Source: an uncultured Eubacterium sp. (GTDB lineage: Bacteria > Bacillota > Clostridia > Lachnospirales > Lachnospiraceae). From it: DNA of 38,138 nt. The notes below the pieces were generated by a model. That model saw nothing but the letters and a program-made list of their open reading frames with translations, did not search any database and was not told the DNA's origin. The position numbers and the translations under genes are program-made. The stretch lies in assembly GCA_947090545.1 (NCBI GenBank), contig CAMUPC010000012.1, positions 1-38,138 of the forward strand, read 5' to 3'. Shown one piece after another: positions 15,516-23,474 of the stretch; the first letter of the stretch is position 1, and each line of letters begins with the position of its first letter.

Positions 15516-16778
15516 CTATCTTGTTGTTGTAAAGCTCATCATATTGCTGTAATAAGTAATGCCGCCGATCACAGCCGTAAACTGGTAGCGGTAAAGCGTA
15601 TTTCTGCGTAAGGTGACACGAAGTTCACGGTTGATGTCATACCATGCGTTGATCTGGCTGCCAACTGGGACAGGTGTTTCCTGTTTTGTTGCGAGCACTC
15701 TGGAGTTGGCATCGTACAAAATAATGCCTACTTTTGACACATCCCGGATCGAGGCATTGGATACTTTGATTGTCCGTGAGACGGTTGCGTTTGTCCTGCC
15801 AATCGAATATTTGCGGGAATAGGCGGAAAACGTTACGGAAACCTGTTTATTTTGCGTTGTAAAATCCAAAAGGCTGCTCTCGTATCTGTTCTGGTTGATT
15901 ACGGCGTAAAATTTGTATCGATAGGTTGTTCCGGCAGTCAATGTTTTTCCAAGTTCTTTGTTTACATCGTACCACGCGTTGATCTGGTTTCCGACTGGAA
16001 CCGGACGCTCGCCTTTGGATGCGATCTGGTTGTTGTATGCGTCGTACAGAAAGATCCCTACTTCGGATACACTCTGGATCGATGCATTTTGGACGGTAAT
16101 CGTTCTTGACAGTACCGCATTGGAGGTTCCTACAGAATATTTTTGATTGTAGGGATTAAAATAAACACTGATTTCTTCCCTTCCCGTACTGGAAGAAGTG
16201 CCTTGGTACTGCGGACGTACGTATACGCGCTGCACTATGCCGTCTTGTACAGAATGCGTATTTCCGCCGGAGCTGTGGCAAAAATAATAGCTGTCGCATT
16301 TTTGAACCGGATTTGTCAGCGCACCCAGGTTGCCTTCAGCAGAATAAGTATTGTCCAGCATGATTCCTACATGCAGCAGCGGCCTTGTCATACAGTTGCA
16401 TTTGTAAAAAATAAGATCCCCCCGCTGCGGCCTTGAGACTTCTGTTCCTCCGGCACGGATGACTGCATTGTAAAGCTGCGTTACATTTGCGTTTCGCGGA
16501 ATCGTGTTACTCAGTCCGGCAAGGTCAGCGCAGTCCGATACAAAATCAGCACACCAGTTTTCCGTGTATCCAAGACGCCTTCCAATCTGTGCTTGTGCTA
16601 CTGCGGCTAAATTCTGTGCGCCGTCGTTGCCTAGGGTGTAATTTCTGTCAAAATTTGCTGTCCTGCTCTGTGCAGCGTGTACCTGTAGTACTTGCGTACC
16701 ACAGATTTGTGGTGCCGACATGCCAAGAAGTGCAGCTAACATGCCTGCTGCAAGGCGTTTCCATTTGTTGTGTTTCAT
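15516..16778 (-). CDS. Secreted CHAP-type cysteine peptidase/amidase with two repeat domains
   Basis: A 420-residue exported protein. Signal peptide at 1-36 (basic start, hydrophobic core, cleavage near HAA). Residues about 55-195 look like a CHAP/NlpC-P60-type papain-fold domain: C76 in NWCADFV and H136 in LLHVGIML are the likely catalytic pair, with RGDLIFY between them as usual. Such enzymes cut peptidoglycan stem peptides or cross-bridges. Two ~105-residue copies of an immunoglobulin-like domain follow (about 202-310 and 313-420), sharing SRTI-V-NASI--VS-VGI-LYDA and INAWYD motifs. AAAGGAG stands just before the ATG. It heads a three-gene minus-strand operon, and the 200 bp upstream hold symmetric sites. 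Confidence 0.82.
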   Translation of the reverse strand: MKHNKWKRLAAGMLAALLGMSAPQICGTQVLQVHAAQSRTANFDRNYTLGNDGAQNLAAVAQAQIGRRLGYTENWCADFVSDCADLAGLSNTIPRNANVTQLYNAVIRAGGTEVSRPQRGDLIFYKCNCMTRPLLHVGIMLDNTYSAEGNLGALTNPVQKCDSYYFCHSSGGNTHSVQDGIVQRVYVRPQYQGTSSSTGREEISVYFNPYNQKYSVGTSNAVLSRTITVQNASIQSVSEVGIFLYDAYNNQIASKGERPVPVGNQINAWYDVNKELGKTLTAGTTYRYKFYAVINQNRYESSLLDFTTQNKQVSVTFSAYSRKYSIGRTNATVSRTIKVSNASIRDVSKVGIILYDANSRVLATKQETPVPVGSQINAWYDINRELRVTLRRNTLYRYQFTAVIGGITYYSNMMSFTTTR

Positions 16779-16800
16779 AATGTTCTCCTTTCTGAAAATC

Positions 16801-16949
16801 GAATTCGTATACTTTACCGGAAGCTTTTTTGTGTTTGAAAATGACCTCGAACTTTGTATAAATTGACCAAATTTTACCTTGATTAATCAAACTATTTATG
16901 ATATAGTAAATCATATATATACAAAATTTCAGAATTCGATAAAGTATAC
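16801..16949 (-). promoter_or_regulatory. Possible operator region of the CHAP operon
   Basis: The sequence TAAAGTATAC occurs in both orientations (16816-16807 minus, 16940-16949 plus), each beside GAATTCG (16801-16807, 16932-16938). Between them are a perfect 12 bp palindrome TTGATTAATCAA (16879-16890) and the inverted pair ATGAT/ATCAT. No convincing -35/-10 pair was found. The symmetry suggests protein binding; the regulator is unknown. Confidence 0.3.
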
Positions 16950-16988
16950 ATTTTCGGATGGAAAAGCATTTCGTAATCGTTCAGAATC

Positions 16989-17047
16989 ATTTCGTGTATG
17001 AATAAAATATAAAGATTCTCAATTTTTTCTGAAAACCATCGTTATCT
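16989..17047 (+). repeat. Dispersed 59 bp repeat, copy 2
   Basis: Second copy of the sequence at 13813-13871, with the 20-base core GATTCTCAATTTTTTCTGAA at 17014. It ends two bases before the -35 box of the zinc-ribbon operon promoter. Confidence 0.7.
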
Positions 17048-17048
17048 C

Positions 17049-17077
17049 TTGACAGAAAAAAGTTTCGCATATACCAT
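17049..17077 (+). promoter_or_regulatory. Promoter of the zinc-ribbon/DUF5685/J-domain operon
   Basis: A perfect -35 TTGACA (17049-17054), 17 bases, then TACCAT (17072-17077). It lies 62 bases before the first start codon and directly after the 59 bp repeat. Confidence 0.65.
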
Positions 17078-17139
17078 AGAAAGAAGAGAGTATGAAGGTC
17101 AAGCTTGTATGCACAAAAGCGGGATAGGAGAGTGGATCT

Positions 17140-17544
17140 ATGAATGGTTTTCGGGAACGTATGGCGAGGTTTATGTACGGCAGGTACGGCAATGACCAGT
17201 TGTCAAAGCTGTATCTTGGGCTGGCTTTGGGATGCCTGGTGATTCATTTGGTCACAGGGTTTTCGCTGTTTTATCTGGCGGGGCTTTTGTTTATGGGATA
17301 TGGAATTTACCGTTCCTTTTCCAAAAATATCGCGAAGATGTCGGCGCAGAACCAGAAATATTTGAACTGGCGGTATCAAAGAATTGTAAAATATAAGAAT
17401 GAAAAAAAGCATTGGGCGCAGCGCAAGGAGTACCGTTTTTATAAATGCCCGGGCTGTAAGCAGAAGGTGCGGGTGCCGCGGGGCAGAGGAAAAATCGCGA
17501 TTACCTGCCCGAAGTGCCGCAATGAATTTATTAAGAAGAGCTGA
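17140..17544 (+). CDS. Membrane protein with C-terminal zinc ribbon
   Basis: A 134-residue protein with two adjacent membrane segments (about residues 24-40 and 42-58) and a cytoplasmic basic stretch. A C-terminal zinc ribbon follows, with C103, C106, C123 and C126 as ligands (CPGC and CPKC knuckles). The function is unknown. GGATAGGAGAG upstream is the ribosome site. It is the first gene after a good sigma-A promoter and lies six bases before the DUF5685 gene and one further gene from a J-domain protein. That suggests a membrane-associated chaperone or quality-control module, which is inference from position only. Confidence 0.75.
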   Translation: MNGFRERMARFMYGRYGNDQLSKLYLGLALGCLVIHLVTGFSLFYLAGLLFMGYGIYRSFSKNIAKMSAQNQKYLNWRYQRIVKYKNEKKHWAQRKEYRFYKCPGCKQKVRVPRGRGKIAITCPKCRNEFIKKS

Positions 17545-17550
17545 CCGGTT

Positions 17551-18450
17551 ATGTTTGGATATATTAACGTGAATCGGGAAAAATTAAATCCCATCGACCG
17601 CCAGGTGTATCAGTCCTATTACTGCGGGCTTTGCCAGAAGCTAAAGGAAAGCTTTGGCAGGAAAGGGCAGATGCTGTTAAATTATGATATGACGTTTTTG
17701 ATTGTGCTGCTGACAGGGCTTTATGAGCTGGAGGATCAGACGGCGGAATTTATCTGTGCGGTGCATCCTTCCAAAAAGCGGACGGCACGCTATAATGAAG
17801 CGACGAAGTATGCGGCTGCGATGAACCTTTTGCTTTGTACGAAAAATTTTGAGGACGACTGGCACGACAACCGTTCGTATACGAAAAAAGCGCTGTCACA
17901 GATGTTTAAAAAGGATTATGAGCGCATCGCGGCGCATTATCCAAGACAGGGACAGGCAATTCAGCGTTATCTAAAGAAGCTGGAACAGGCGGAAAAAGGA
18001 AACGAGCGCAATGTGGACGCGGTGGCGGGGCTGACCGGAGAGATGTTAGGAGAGATCTTTGCCTGGAAAGAGCATGATGTGTGGGCAGAGGAGCTGCGCT
18101 GCATGGGCTTTTATATGGGCAAGTTTATTTATCTGATGGACGCCTATGAAGATATTGGAAAAGACGGCAAAAATAACTGCTATAATGTGCTGAACCTGAT
18201 GCAGAAGGAGACAGAGCAGGACTTTGAGACGTTTTCGGGGCTGCTTTTGACAAGCATGATGTCGGAGTGCGCGAAGTCGTTTGAGCGCCTGCCGATTTTG
18301 CTCCATGCGGAAATCTGCCGCAATATCCTGTATTCCGGCGTATGGACGAAGTATGAATACCTGCGCCTGAAAAAGCAGACAAAGCAGATGAAGGAAGAAA
18401 AGAAAAGCAGGAATAAAGATAGAGATCTATATAAAGGTATATATAGATAG
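17551..18450 (+). CDS. DUF5685 family protein
   Basis: A 299-residue protein that matches the DUF5685 pattern as I recall it: FGYINVNREKLNP at the N-terminus and YYCGLCQKLKE with C25 and C28. An all-helical body follows, with FEDDWHDNRSY, AGLTGEMLGEIF and LMDAYEDIGKDGKNNCYN stretches rich in Asp and Glu. The acidic motifs recall polyprenyl-synthase-like folds, but no catalysis is established. The C-terminus is highly charged (KKQTKQMKEEKKSRNKDRD). It is six bases after the zinc-ribbon gene and 27 bases before the J-domain gene. DUF5685 and J-domain genes are often neighbours in Lachnospiraceae. Confidence 0.8.
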   Translation: MFGYINVNREKLNPIDRQVYQSYYCGLCQKLKESFGRKGQMLLNYDMTFLIVLLTGLYELEDQTAEFICAVHPSKKRTARYNEATKYAAAMNLLLCTKNFEDDWHDNRSYTKKALSQMFKKDYERIAAHYPRQGQAIQRYLKKLEQAEKGNERNVDAVAGLTGEMLGEIFAWKEHDVWAEELRCMGFYMGKFIYLMDAYEDIGKDGKNNCYNVLNLMQKETEQDFETFSGLLLTSMMSECAKSFERLPILLHAEICRNILYSGVWTKYEYLRLKKQTKQMKEEKKSRNKDRDLYKGIYR

Positions 18451-18477
18451 AAAACAGAAATCAAGAGGCATTAAGTC

Positions 18478-19086
18478 ATGGGAAATCCATATGACATACT
18501 GGGCGTCAGTCCCGGTGCAACCGATGAAGAGATCAAAAAAGCATATCGCGCATTGAGCCGGAAATACCATCCCGACGCGAATGTCAATAATCCTAACAGG
18601 GAACAGGCAGAGGAGCGGTTTAAGGAGATCCAGCAGGCGTATAACCAGATTATGCAGGAAAAGCAGCAGGGCGGCAGCTTTGCAGGATTTGGCTCCGCCA
18701 GGTACGGCGGCAGCGGCGGTTATGGCAGCCGTCAGCAGGAGGACCCGCAGATGCAGGCAGCGGCGAATTATCTTGCCAACCGCTGCTACCAGGAAGCGAT
18801 GCATGTGTTAAACAATATTTCCAATCACAGTGCGCGGTGGTATTATTACTGTGCGGTGGCAAACGCGGGGCTGGGCAACAATGTGACGGCACTCGAATTT
18901 GCGGAACAGGCGGTGCGTATGGAGCCGAGCAATATCGAATACCGCCAGCTTATGCAGCAGCTTCATTTTGGCGGAACCTGGTACAGCAGCATGGGTGAAA
19001 GCTACGGCAGGCCGTATGAGAGCTTTCATCGTTTTTGCATGTCGATGGTCTTTATGAATATCTGTTGTTCCTGCTGCTGCATCTGA
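18478..19086 (+). CDS. J-domain (DnaJ-like) protein with cysteine-rich tail
   Basis: A 202-residue protein. Residues 4-60 are a J domain with the HPD motif (31-33) that stimulates DnaK. A Gly/Ser-rich linker (67-85) follows, then a TPR-like helical part (about 92-160). The C-terminus ends CCSCCCI (196-202) after a hydrophobic stretch, which is unusual and could be a lipid- or metal-linked anchor. It lacks the zinc-finger and substrate domains of full DnaJ, so it is a specialised co-chaperone. AAGAGG precedes the ATG. It is the last gene of the plus-strand operon and converges on the flippase gene with only 19 bases between stops. Confidence 0.85.
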   Translation: MGNPYDILGVSPGATDEEIKKAYRALSRKYHPDANVNNPNREQAEERFKEIQQAYNQIMQEKQQGGSFAGFGSARYGGSGGYGSRQQEDPQMQAAANYLANRCYQEAMHVLNNISNHSARWYYYCAVANAGLGNNVTALEFAEQAVRMEPSNIEYRQLMQQLHFGGTWYSSMGESYGRPYESFHRFCMSMVFMNICCSCCCI

Positions 19087-19105
19087 CCGCTGCCGTAAGG
19101 CATGG

Positions 19106-20419
19106 TTAAAGATCCTTGGAACGGTTCAGCAGATAAACCGCACACAGCGACGTCAGGATCTGGCTGGCGAGCATTCCGTACAGGTAGGCACGGATGCCGC
19201 AGACAGGCACGAAGATCCAGATTACAGCGATCCGCAGCAGGCAGCCGCTTAAGTTCAGCATCAGCGTTGCGGTCGGATGGCCAAGCCCGTGCAGGATGCT
19301 GTTTAACGTGGTGGATAAGAACATAAACGGGCAGATAAAGCTGAGGGTACGGATATAAATACCGGCAAGCGTGTTTGCAAATAAATACTGCCCGATCAGG
19401 GAATAGGTCAAAAGGAAAAATAAAGTACTTGCGAATCCGAGAACCAGACAGGATTCTATCGTACGGCGGATCGTACGGTGGATGAGCGCCTGGTTTTTTT
19501 GCGCTTTTGCCTGGGAGATGGACGGCAGAAGCATGACGGAAACGGAATTGGTCAGTACGGACGGAAAGAGGATCATCGGCATAGCCATCCCGGTCAGGAT
19601 GCCGAAGATGCTGAGAGCGTCCTCGTTGGAATACCCGTAAGCTTTTAGGCAAATCGGGATCAGGATTGCTTCCGTACTGTTAATAAAGTTAATCAGGACG
19701 CGGTTTGCGGTCAGAGGCACGGAAAAAATAAAAATACGGCGCAGGCACGCGGACAGCCGTTCCGTGCATTTTTTTAACGGGACGACGGTCAGAGAGAAGA
19801 GTACGCCTGCGAGTTCTCCGCATACGATGCCCCAGACAGCCATAGCAGCGGAAACGGCGCGTCCCTGGCTCTGGCAGATGCGGTAGATCAGGTAAACGCA
19901 CAGCACGCGGCAGACCTGCTCCAAGAGCTGTGAAACAGACGGGACAAACGTCTTTTGCAGCCCATAGTAATAGCCGTTGATGCAGGAATGGACGGCGGCA
20001 AGCGGCAGGGAGAGCGAGACAATGCGCAAGAGCTCCCCACAGCGCAGTTCATCCAGGACGGCGTCAGCGACGAAATCTGCGCCAGCATAGACGGCAAGCG
20101 TGCAGAACAAAGACAAGCCTACGGATAAAACCAGCCCGGCATACAGGCAAGCCTGCGGACAGCGCCCGGCGCCTACGGCTTCCGCGGTATATTTAGATAT
20201 CGCGGTCTGTACTCCTGCGCCGCAGAAAGCGACGCCGAGTGCAAAGACAGGGAAGATTAACTGGTAAATTCCCATTCCCTGTGCACCAATTGTATGGGAG
20301 AGGAATATTCTATAGAAGAAGCCTATAATCCGGCTTGCCAGCCCTGTGGCAGTAAGCAGCGCTGTACCAAGCAGTACAGGGTGGCTGGCGTATTTTTTGA
20401 TATTGGATAAGTTCGGCAT
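19106..20419 (-). CDS. SpoVB/MurJ-like MOP flippase
   Basis: A 437-residue polytopic membrane protein of the MOP exporter superfamily (polysaccharide biosynthesis/SpoVB group). The N-terminal pattern LLTATGLASRIIGFFYRIFL...GAQGMGIYQLIFPV is characteristic. About 12 hydrophobic segments follow, and the late segment has FLSTTLNSILHGLGHPT. Family members flip lipid-linked envelope precursors, and SpoVB acts in spore cortex formation. It is shorter than Bacillus SpoVB (about 518), but 430-450 is usual in clostridial relatives. AAGGA lies about eight bases before the ATG. It is divergent from the cysteine desulfurase gene. The substrate cannot be told; lipid II or a wall polysaccharide unit are options. 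Confidence 0.82.
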   Translation of the reverse strand: MPNLSNIKKYASHPVLLGTALLTATGLASRIIGFFYRIFLSHTIGAQGMGIYQLIFPVFALGVAFCGAGVQTAISKYTAEAVGAGRCPQACLYAGLVLSVGLSLFCTLAVYAGADFVADAVLDELRCGELLRIVSLSLPLAAVHSCINGYYYGLQKTFVPSVSQLLEQVCRVLCVYLIYRICQSQGRAVSAAMAVWGIVCGELAGVLFSLTVVPLKKCTERLSACLRRIFIFSVPLTANRVLINFINSTEAILIPICLKAYGYSNEDALSIFGILTGMAMPMILFPSVLTNSVSVMLLPSISQAKAQKNQALIHRTIRRTIESCLVLGFASTLFFLLTYSLIGQYLFANTLAGIYIRTLSFICPFMFLSTTLNSILHGLGHPTATLMLNLSGCLLRIAVIWIFVPVCGIRAYLYGMLASQILTSLCAVYLLNRSKDL

Positions 20420-20554
20420 AAGCGGAGTCCTTAGAGGTGTTTTGTCTTATTTCTATATATATGTGTAGGGTACAGGATTATGCGCTGCGAATTGCAAGTC
20501 AGTTTTCATACTGGAAGGATGCTGCCAGGATTTTGGATGACAGGAGGAGATGTT

Positions 20555-21703
20555 ATGATTTATTTGGATCATGCGGCGACTACGCCGATGGCGGAGCAGG
20601 TAGCCGCAAGTATGCAGCCTTATTATGCGAAAGACTATGCGAATGCATCTACGATCTATGAATTTGGGGAGCGCAGCAGGCACGCGGTGGAACATGCCAG
20701 GCGTGTGATTGCCTATTCCCTTCATGCACATGCAGACGAGATTTATTTTACGGCAGGAGGCAGCGAATCTGATAACTGGGCGCTGAAAGGCACGGCAGAA
20801 GCGTATAAGGAGCGGGGCAGGCATATTATTACGACGCAGATCGAGCATCATGCGGTGCTCCATACGTGCCGCTATCTGGAGGAGCAGGGCTACGAGGTTA
20901 CCTATCTGCCCGTAGACGAGCACGGGTTTGTAAACCCGCAGCAGCTAGAGCAGGCGATCCGTCCTGATACGATACTGATATCGGTGATGTTTGCAAATAA
21001 TGAAATCGGCACAATTGAGCCAATCGCCAAGATCGGCAGGATTGCCAGGCGGCATCAGGTGTTGTTTCACACCGATGCGGTGCAGGCATACGCGCAGGTG
21101 CCGATCAACGTAGATTTTTATCAGATCGACCTGCTGAGCGCGAGCGGGCATAAATTTTACGGGCCAAAAGGAACGGGATTTTTATATATCCGCGACGGGG
21201 TCAGGACGGCGTCCTTTATTCATGGGGGCGGACAGGAGCACGGCAGGCGTGCCGGGACAGAAAACGTGCCGGGTATCGTAGGAATCGGCACGGCAGCGCA
21301 GGTCGCGATGCAGACGATGACGGAACGCATGTACCGTGAGATGAGAATGCGTGACTGGATGATCCGTGAGATCCAAAACCGAATACCAGGTGCCTGGTTA
21401 AACGGCGACCGGAGCACAAGGCTTGCGAACAATGTCAATTTCAGCTTTGAAAAAATCGAGGGCGAGACGCTGCTTCTGCTGCTGGATGCCAAAGATATCT
21501 GCGCTTCGGCAGCTTCGGCATGTTCGACCGGCTCTGCGGAACCGTCCCATGTGCTGACGGCAATTGGCAGAGACAGAGAGCTTGCGTCCGGTACGCTTCG
21601 CATGACTTTGGGAGAAGCTACGACGTGGGAAGAGGTGCAAAAAGCGGTGGACGCGGTGGAGGAAAATGTAAATCTGCTGAGGGACGTGGGGCGGATGCAG
21701 TAA
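20555..21703 (+). CDS. Cysteine desulfurase, NifS/IscS type
   Basis: A 382-residue PLP enzyme that moves sulfur from cysteine to Fe-S cluster or thio-nucleoside pathways. MIYLDHAATTP opens the protein. H98-H99 (IEHHA), D174 (FHTDAVQ), the PLP lysine K200 (SASGHKFYGPKG) and the persulfide cysteine C323 (SACSTGS) are visible. The start at 20555 follows AGGAGGA by six bases; an in-frame ATG at 20480 would add 25 residues without a ribosome site. No scaffold (IscU/NifU) or ThiI gene is adjacent, so the sulfur acceptor is not indicated by context. The next gene has its own promoter. Confidence 0.93.
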   Translation: MIYLDHAATTPMAEQVAASMQPYYAKDYANASTIYEFGERSRHAVEHARRVIAYSLHAHADEIYFTAGGSESDNWALKGTAEAYKERGRHIITTQIEHHAVLHTCRYLEEQGYEVTYLPVDEHGFVNPQQLEQAIRPDTILISVMFANNEIGTIEPIAKIGRIARRHQVLFHTDAVQAYAQVPINVDFYQIDLLSASGHKFYGPKGTGFLYIRDGVRTASFIHGGGQEHGRRAGTENVPGIVGIGTAAQVAMQTMTERMYREMRMRDWMIREIQNRIPGAWLNGDRSTRLANNVNFSFEKIEGETLLLLLDAKDICASAASACSTGSAEPSHVLTAIGRDRELASGTLRMTLGEATTWEEVQKAVDAVEENVNLLRDVGRMQ

Positions 21704-21730
21704 AATGTGGGCAGCGGCAAGAGAAATCTA

Positions 21731-21759
21731 TTGTAAACAGGTGTGGTTTTTTGTATAAT
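21731..21759 (+). promoter_or_regulatory. Promoter of the Rpn-type nuclease gene
   Basis: TTGTAA (21731-21736), 17 bases, then a perfect TATAAT (21754-21759). Transcription would start near 21766, about 80 bases before the start codon. Confidence 0.75.
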
Positions 21760-21845
21760 GGTTTCATAAAAGCAAACTGGGAAACGTTGCGGCATATTTT
21801 TACATGAAAAGGGGCTTACAAGTATCCTTGCAGACAGGAGGGTTT

Positions 21846-22727
21846 ATGGACCATTTTTTAATGAAACCGAAAATAGATTTCGCCTTTAAAGAAATCATGG
21901 AAGATGAAAAGGCACGCACCGGCTTTCTGGCTGCTGTCCTGCATCTGGACCCAGGCGACATCAAAGAAACGCGCATTTTAAATTCCAGCCTGCGCAAAGC
22001 CCATGAAAACGACAAGCTTGGCATCCTGGACGTCAGGATTCTCATGAACGACGACACGCACATTGATACCGAGATCCAGCTTTCCAAGCTTAAAATCTGG
22101 GGCGACCGCGCGCTGTTTTATATTTCCAAGATGTATACAGGGCAGATCGAAAAAGGGCAGGGCTATGGCGCGTTAAAAAAATGCGTCAGCATCAGCATCC
22201 TGGATTTTGTACTGTTTGAAAATGAGCCGGAGTTTTATTCCCGCTTTCATATCCTAGAGGATACCCGGCATTTCATATATACGGACAAAATGGAATTTCA
22301 TGTGATAGAGCTGCCAAAGCTGCCAGAAGGCTTGCGGGAAGATTCCGGCAGCCTGGAATTATGGGCGAAATTTATTAATGCTGAAAAAAAGGAGGAGTTT
22401 GACTTGATTGCCAAAAAAGACCCATACATCCAGAGCGCGTATGAGCAATTGCAGTCCATCAGCCAGGACAAACAAAAGCGGCTTGAGTATGAGGCACGCC
22501 AAAAAGCCATCCTGGACCATAACCAGTCGATGCTTGAAGCGGAACAGCGCGGCAGAGAAGAAGGCAGGGAACTTGAAGCTGTTTCGATAGCGTTAAAGCT
22601 GATTTCGCTTGGGATGGACGATGCTACGGTTATAAACGCTACAAACATACCGCAGGATAAGGTGAAAGCTTTGCGTTTAAGACTGGAGCGGCAGGAGTCG
22701 TCTATGCAATCTGCGGTAAAGGTGTAA
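21846..22727 (+). CDS. Rpn family PD-(D/E)XK nuclease (transposase-like)
   Basis: A 293-residue protein of the Rpn/PDDEXK_2 group, often annotated as a putative transposase but known in E. coli as RecA-independent recombination-promoting nuclease. Catalytic-type residues are D11 (KIDFAFKEI), D62 (GILDVRI) and E76 with Q78 (TEIQL), a PD-(D/E)XQ variant. A charged helical tail (residues about 225-290) carries the EQRGREEGRE motif common in the family. I chose the ATG at 21846 because AGGAGG precedes it; an ATG at 21804 lacks a ribosome site. No inverted repeats flank the gene. It has its own strong promoter, and the LytTR regulator follows 28 bases later. Confidence 0.85.
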   Translation: MDHFLMKPKIDFAFKEIMEDEKARTGFLAAVLHLDPGDIKETRILNSSLRKAHENDKLGILDVRILMNDDTHIDTEIQLSKLKIWGDRALFYISKMYTGQIEKGQGYGALKKCVSISILDFVLFENEPEFYSRFHILEDTRHFIYTDKMEFHVIELPKLPEGLREDSGSLELWAKFINAEKKEEFDLIAKKDPYIQSAYEQLQSISQDKQKRLEYEARQKAILDHNQSMLEAEQRGREEGRELEAVSIALKLISLGMDDATVINATNIPQDKVKALRLRLERQESSMQSAVKV

Positions 22728-22755
22728 GGACAGGAAGATAGATAGGAAACCAGAT

Positions 22756-23472
22756 ATGTACCACGTTGCTATATGCGAAGATGAACCGCTGGCGGCGCAG
22801 CAGAACGAGTCTGCTGCCTGCCGTATATTAGAAGCAAAAAAACTGCGTCGGGATACGGATTATACCGTATCCTGCTTTACCTCTCACGTCCGGCTGATGG
22901 AACAGATACAAAAGCAGCCGGATGCGTTTCATCTGCTTTTGTTGGATATTGAGCTGGAAGGCGAAAACGGCATTGCGTTCGCCGCGCGCCTGCGGGAAAT
23001 GGGAGCGACATGTTCCATTATTTATATCACGGCTTACCGTGATTATGTGTTCGACTGCTTTGATACCCGCCCGCTCCATTACCTGCTCAAGCCGATAGAC
23101 GAGGAAAAGCTGGCGCGTGCGATTGCATGGGACCTGAAAGAAAATTACCATCCAGAACAGATCAGCCTTCCGGTGGACGGCTGCTGGCGGACGGTGGCGG
23201 CGCATGATATTCTCTATGCGGAGGCTACGAGCCACAAGTCAGCCGTCCATCTGCGGGGAGAGACGCTGTATATCAGCCAGAATTTTTCCAGCCTGCTTTC
23301 CCGGCTGAATGGGGCGCGGTTCTGCCGCTGCCATTTCAGCATCGTCGTGAACCTGGAACATGTCTACCGGATGAACGGCAGCACGCTGGCGCTGGATGAC
23401 GGCACGGAGCTTCCGGTCAGCCGTTCCAGGCTGAAAGAAACAAAAAAGCAGTATATCGCTTTTATCAGGTAA
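22756..23472 (+). CDS. LytTR family response regulator
   Basis: A 238-residue regulator of the AgrA/LytR type. The receiver domain (1-120) has the acidic pair E8-D9, phospho-acceptor D64 (LLLDIELEG), T92 and K112 (LKPID). The LytTR DNA-binding domain (about 135-238) includes LYAEATSHKSAVHL and FCRCHFSIVVNLEHVYRM. Such proteins bind direct repeats upstream of toxin, bacteriocin or adhesion genes. A GHKL kinase gene lies head-on, with only two bases between their stops. Its partner is almost certainly that kinase, and the adjacent surface-protein locus is a plausible target. AGGAAA is about eight bases before the ATG. Confidence 0.92.
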   Translation: MYHVAICEDEPLAAQQNESAACRILEAKKLRRDTDYTVSCFTSHVRLMEQIQKQPDAFHLLLLDIELEGENGIAFAARLREMGATCSIIYITAYRDYVFDCFDTRPLHYLLKPIDEEKLARAIAWDLKENYHPEQISLPVDGCWRTVAAHDILYAEATSHKSAVHLRGETLYISQNFSSLLSRLNGARFCRCHFSIVVNLEHVYRMNGSTLALDDGTELPVSRSRLKETKKQYIAFIR

Positions 23473-23474
23473 AG

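Noticed and set aside
20480..20554. 25-residue N-terminal extension of cysteine desulfurase
   Set aside because: No ribosome site, and the conserved MIYLDHAATTP start has AGGAGGA in front of it.
21846..22727. Insertion sequence around the Rpn-type gene
   Set aside because: Though often called a transposase, no terminal inverted repeats or target duplications are visible around it.
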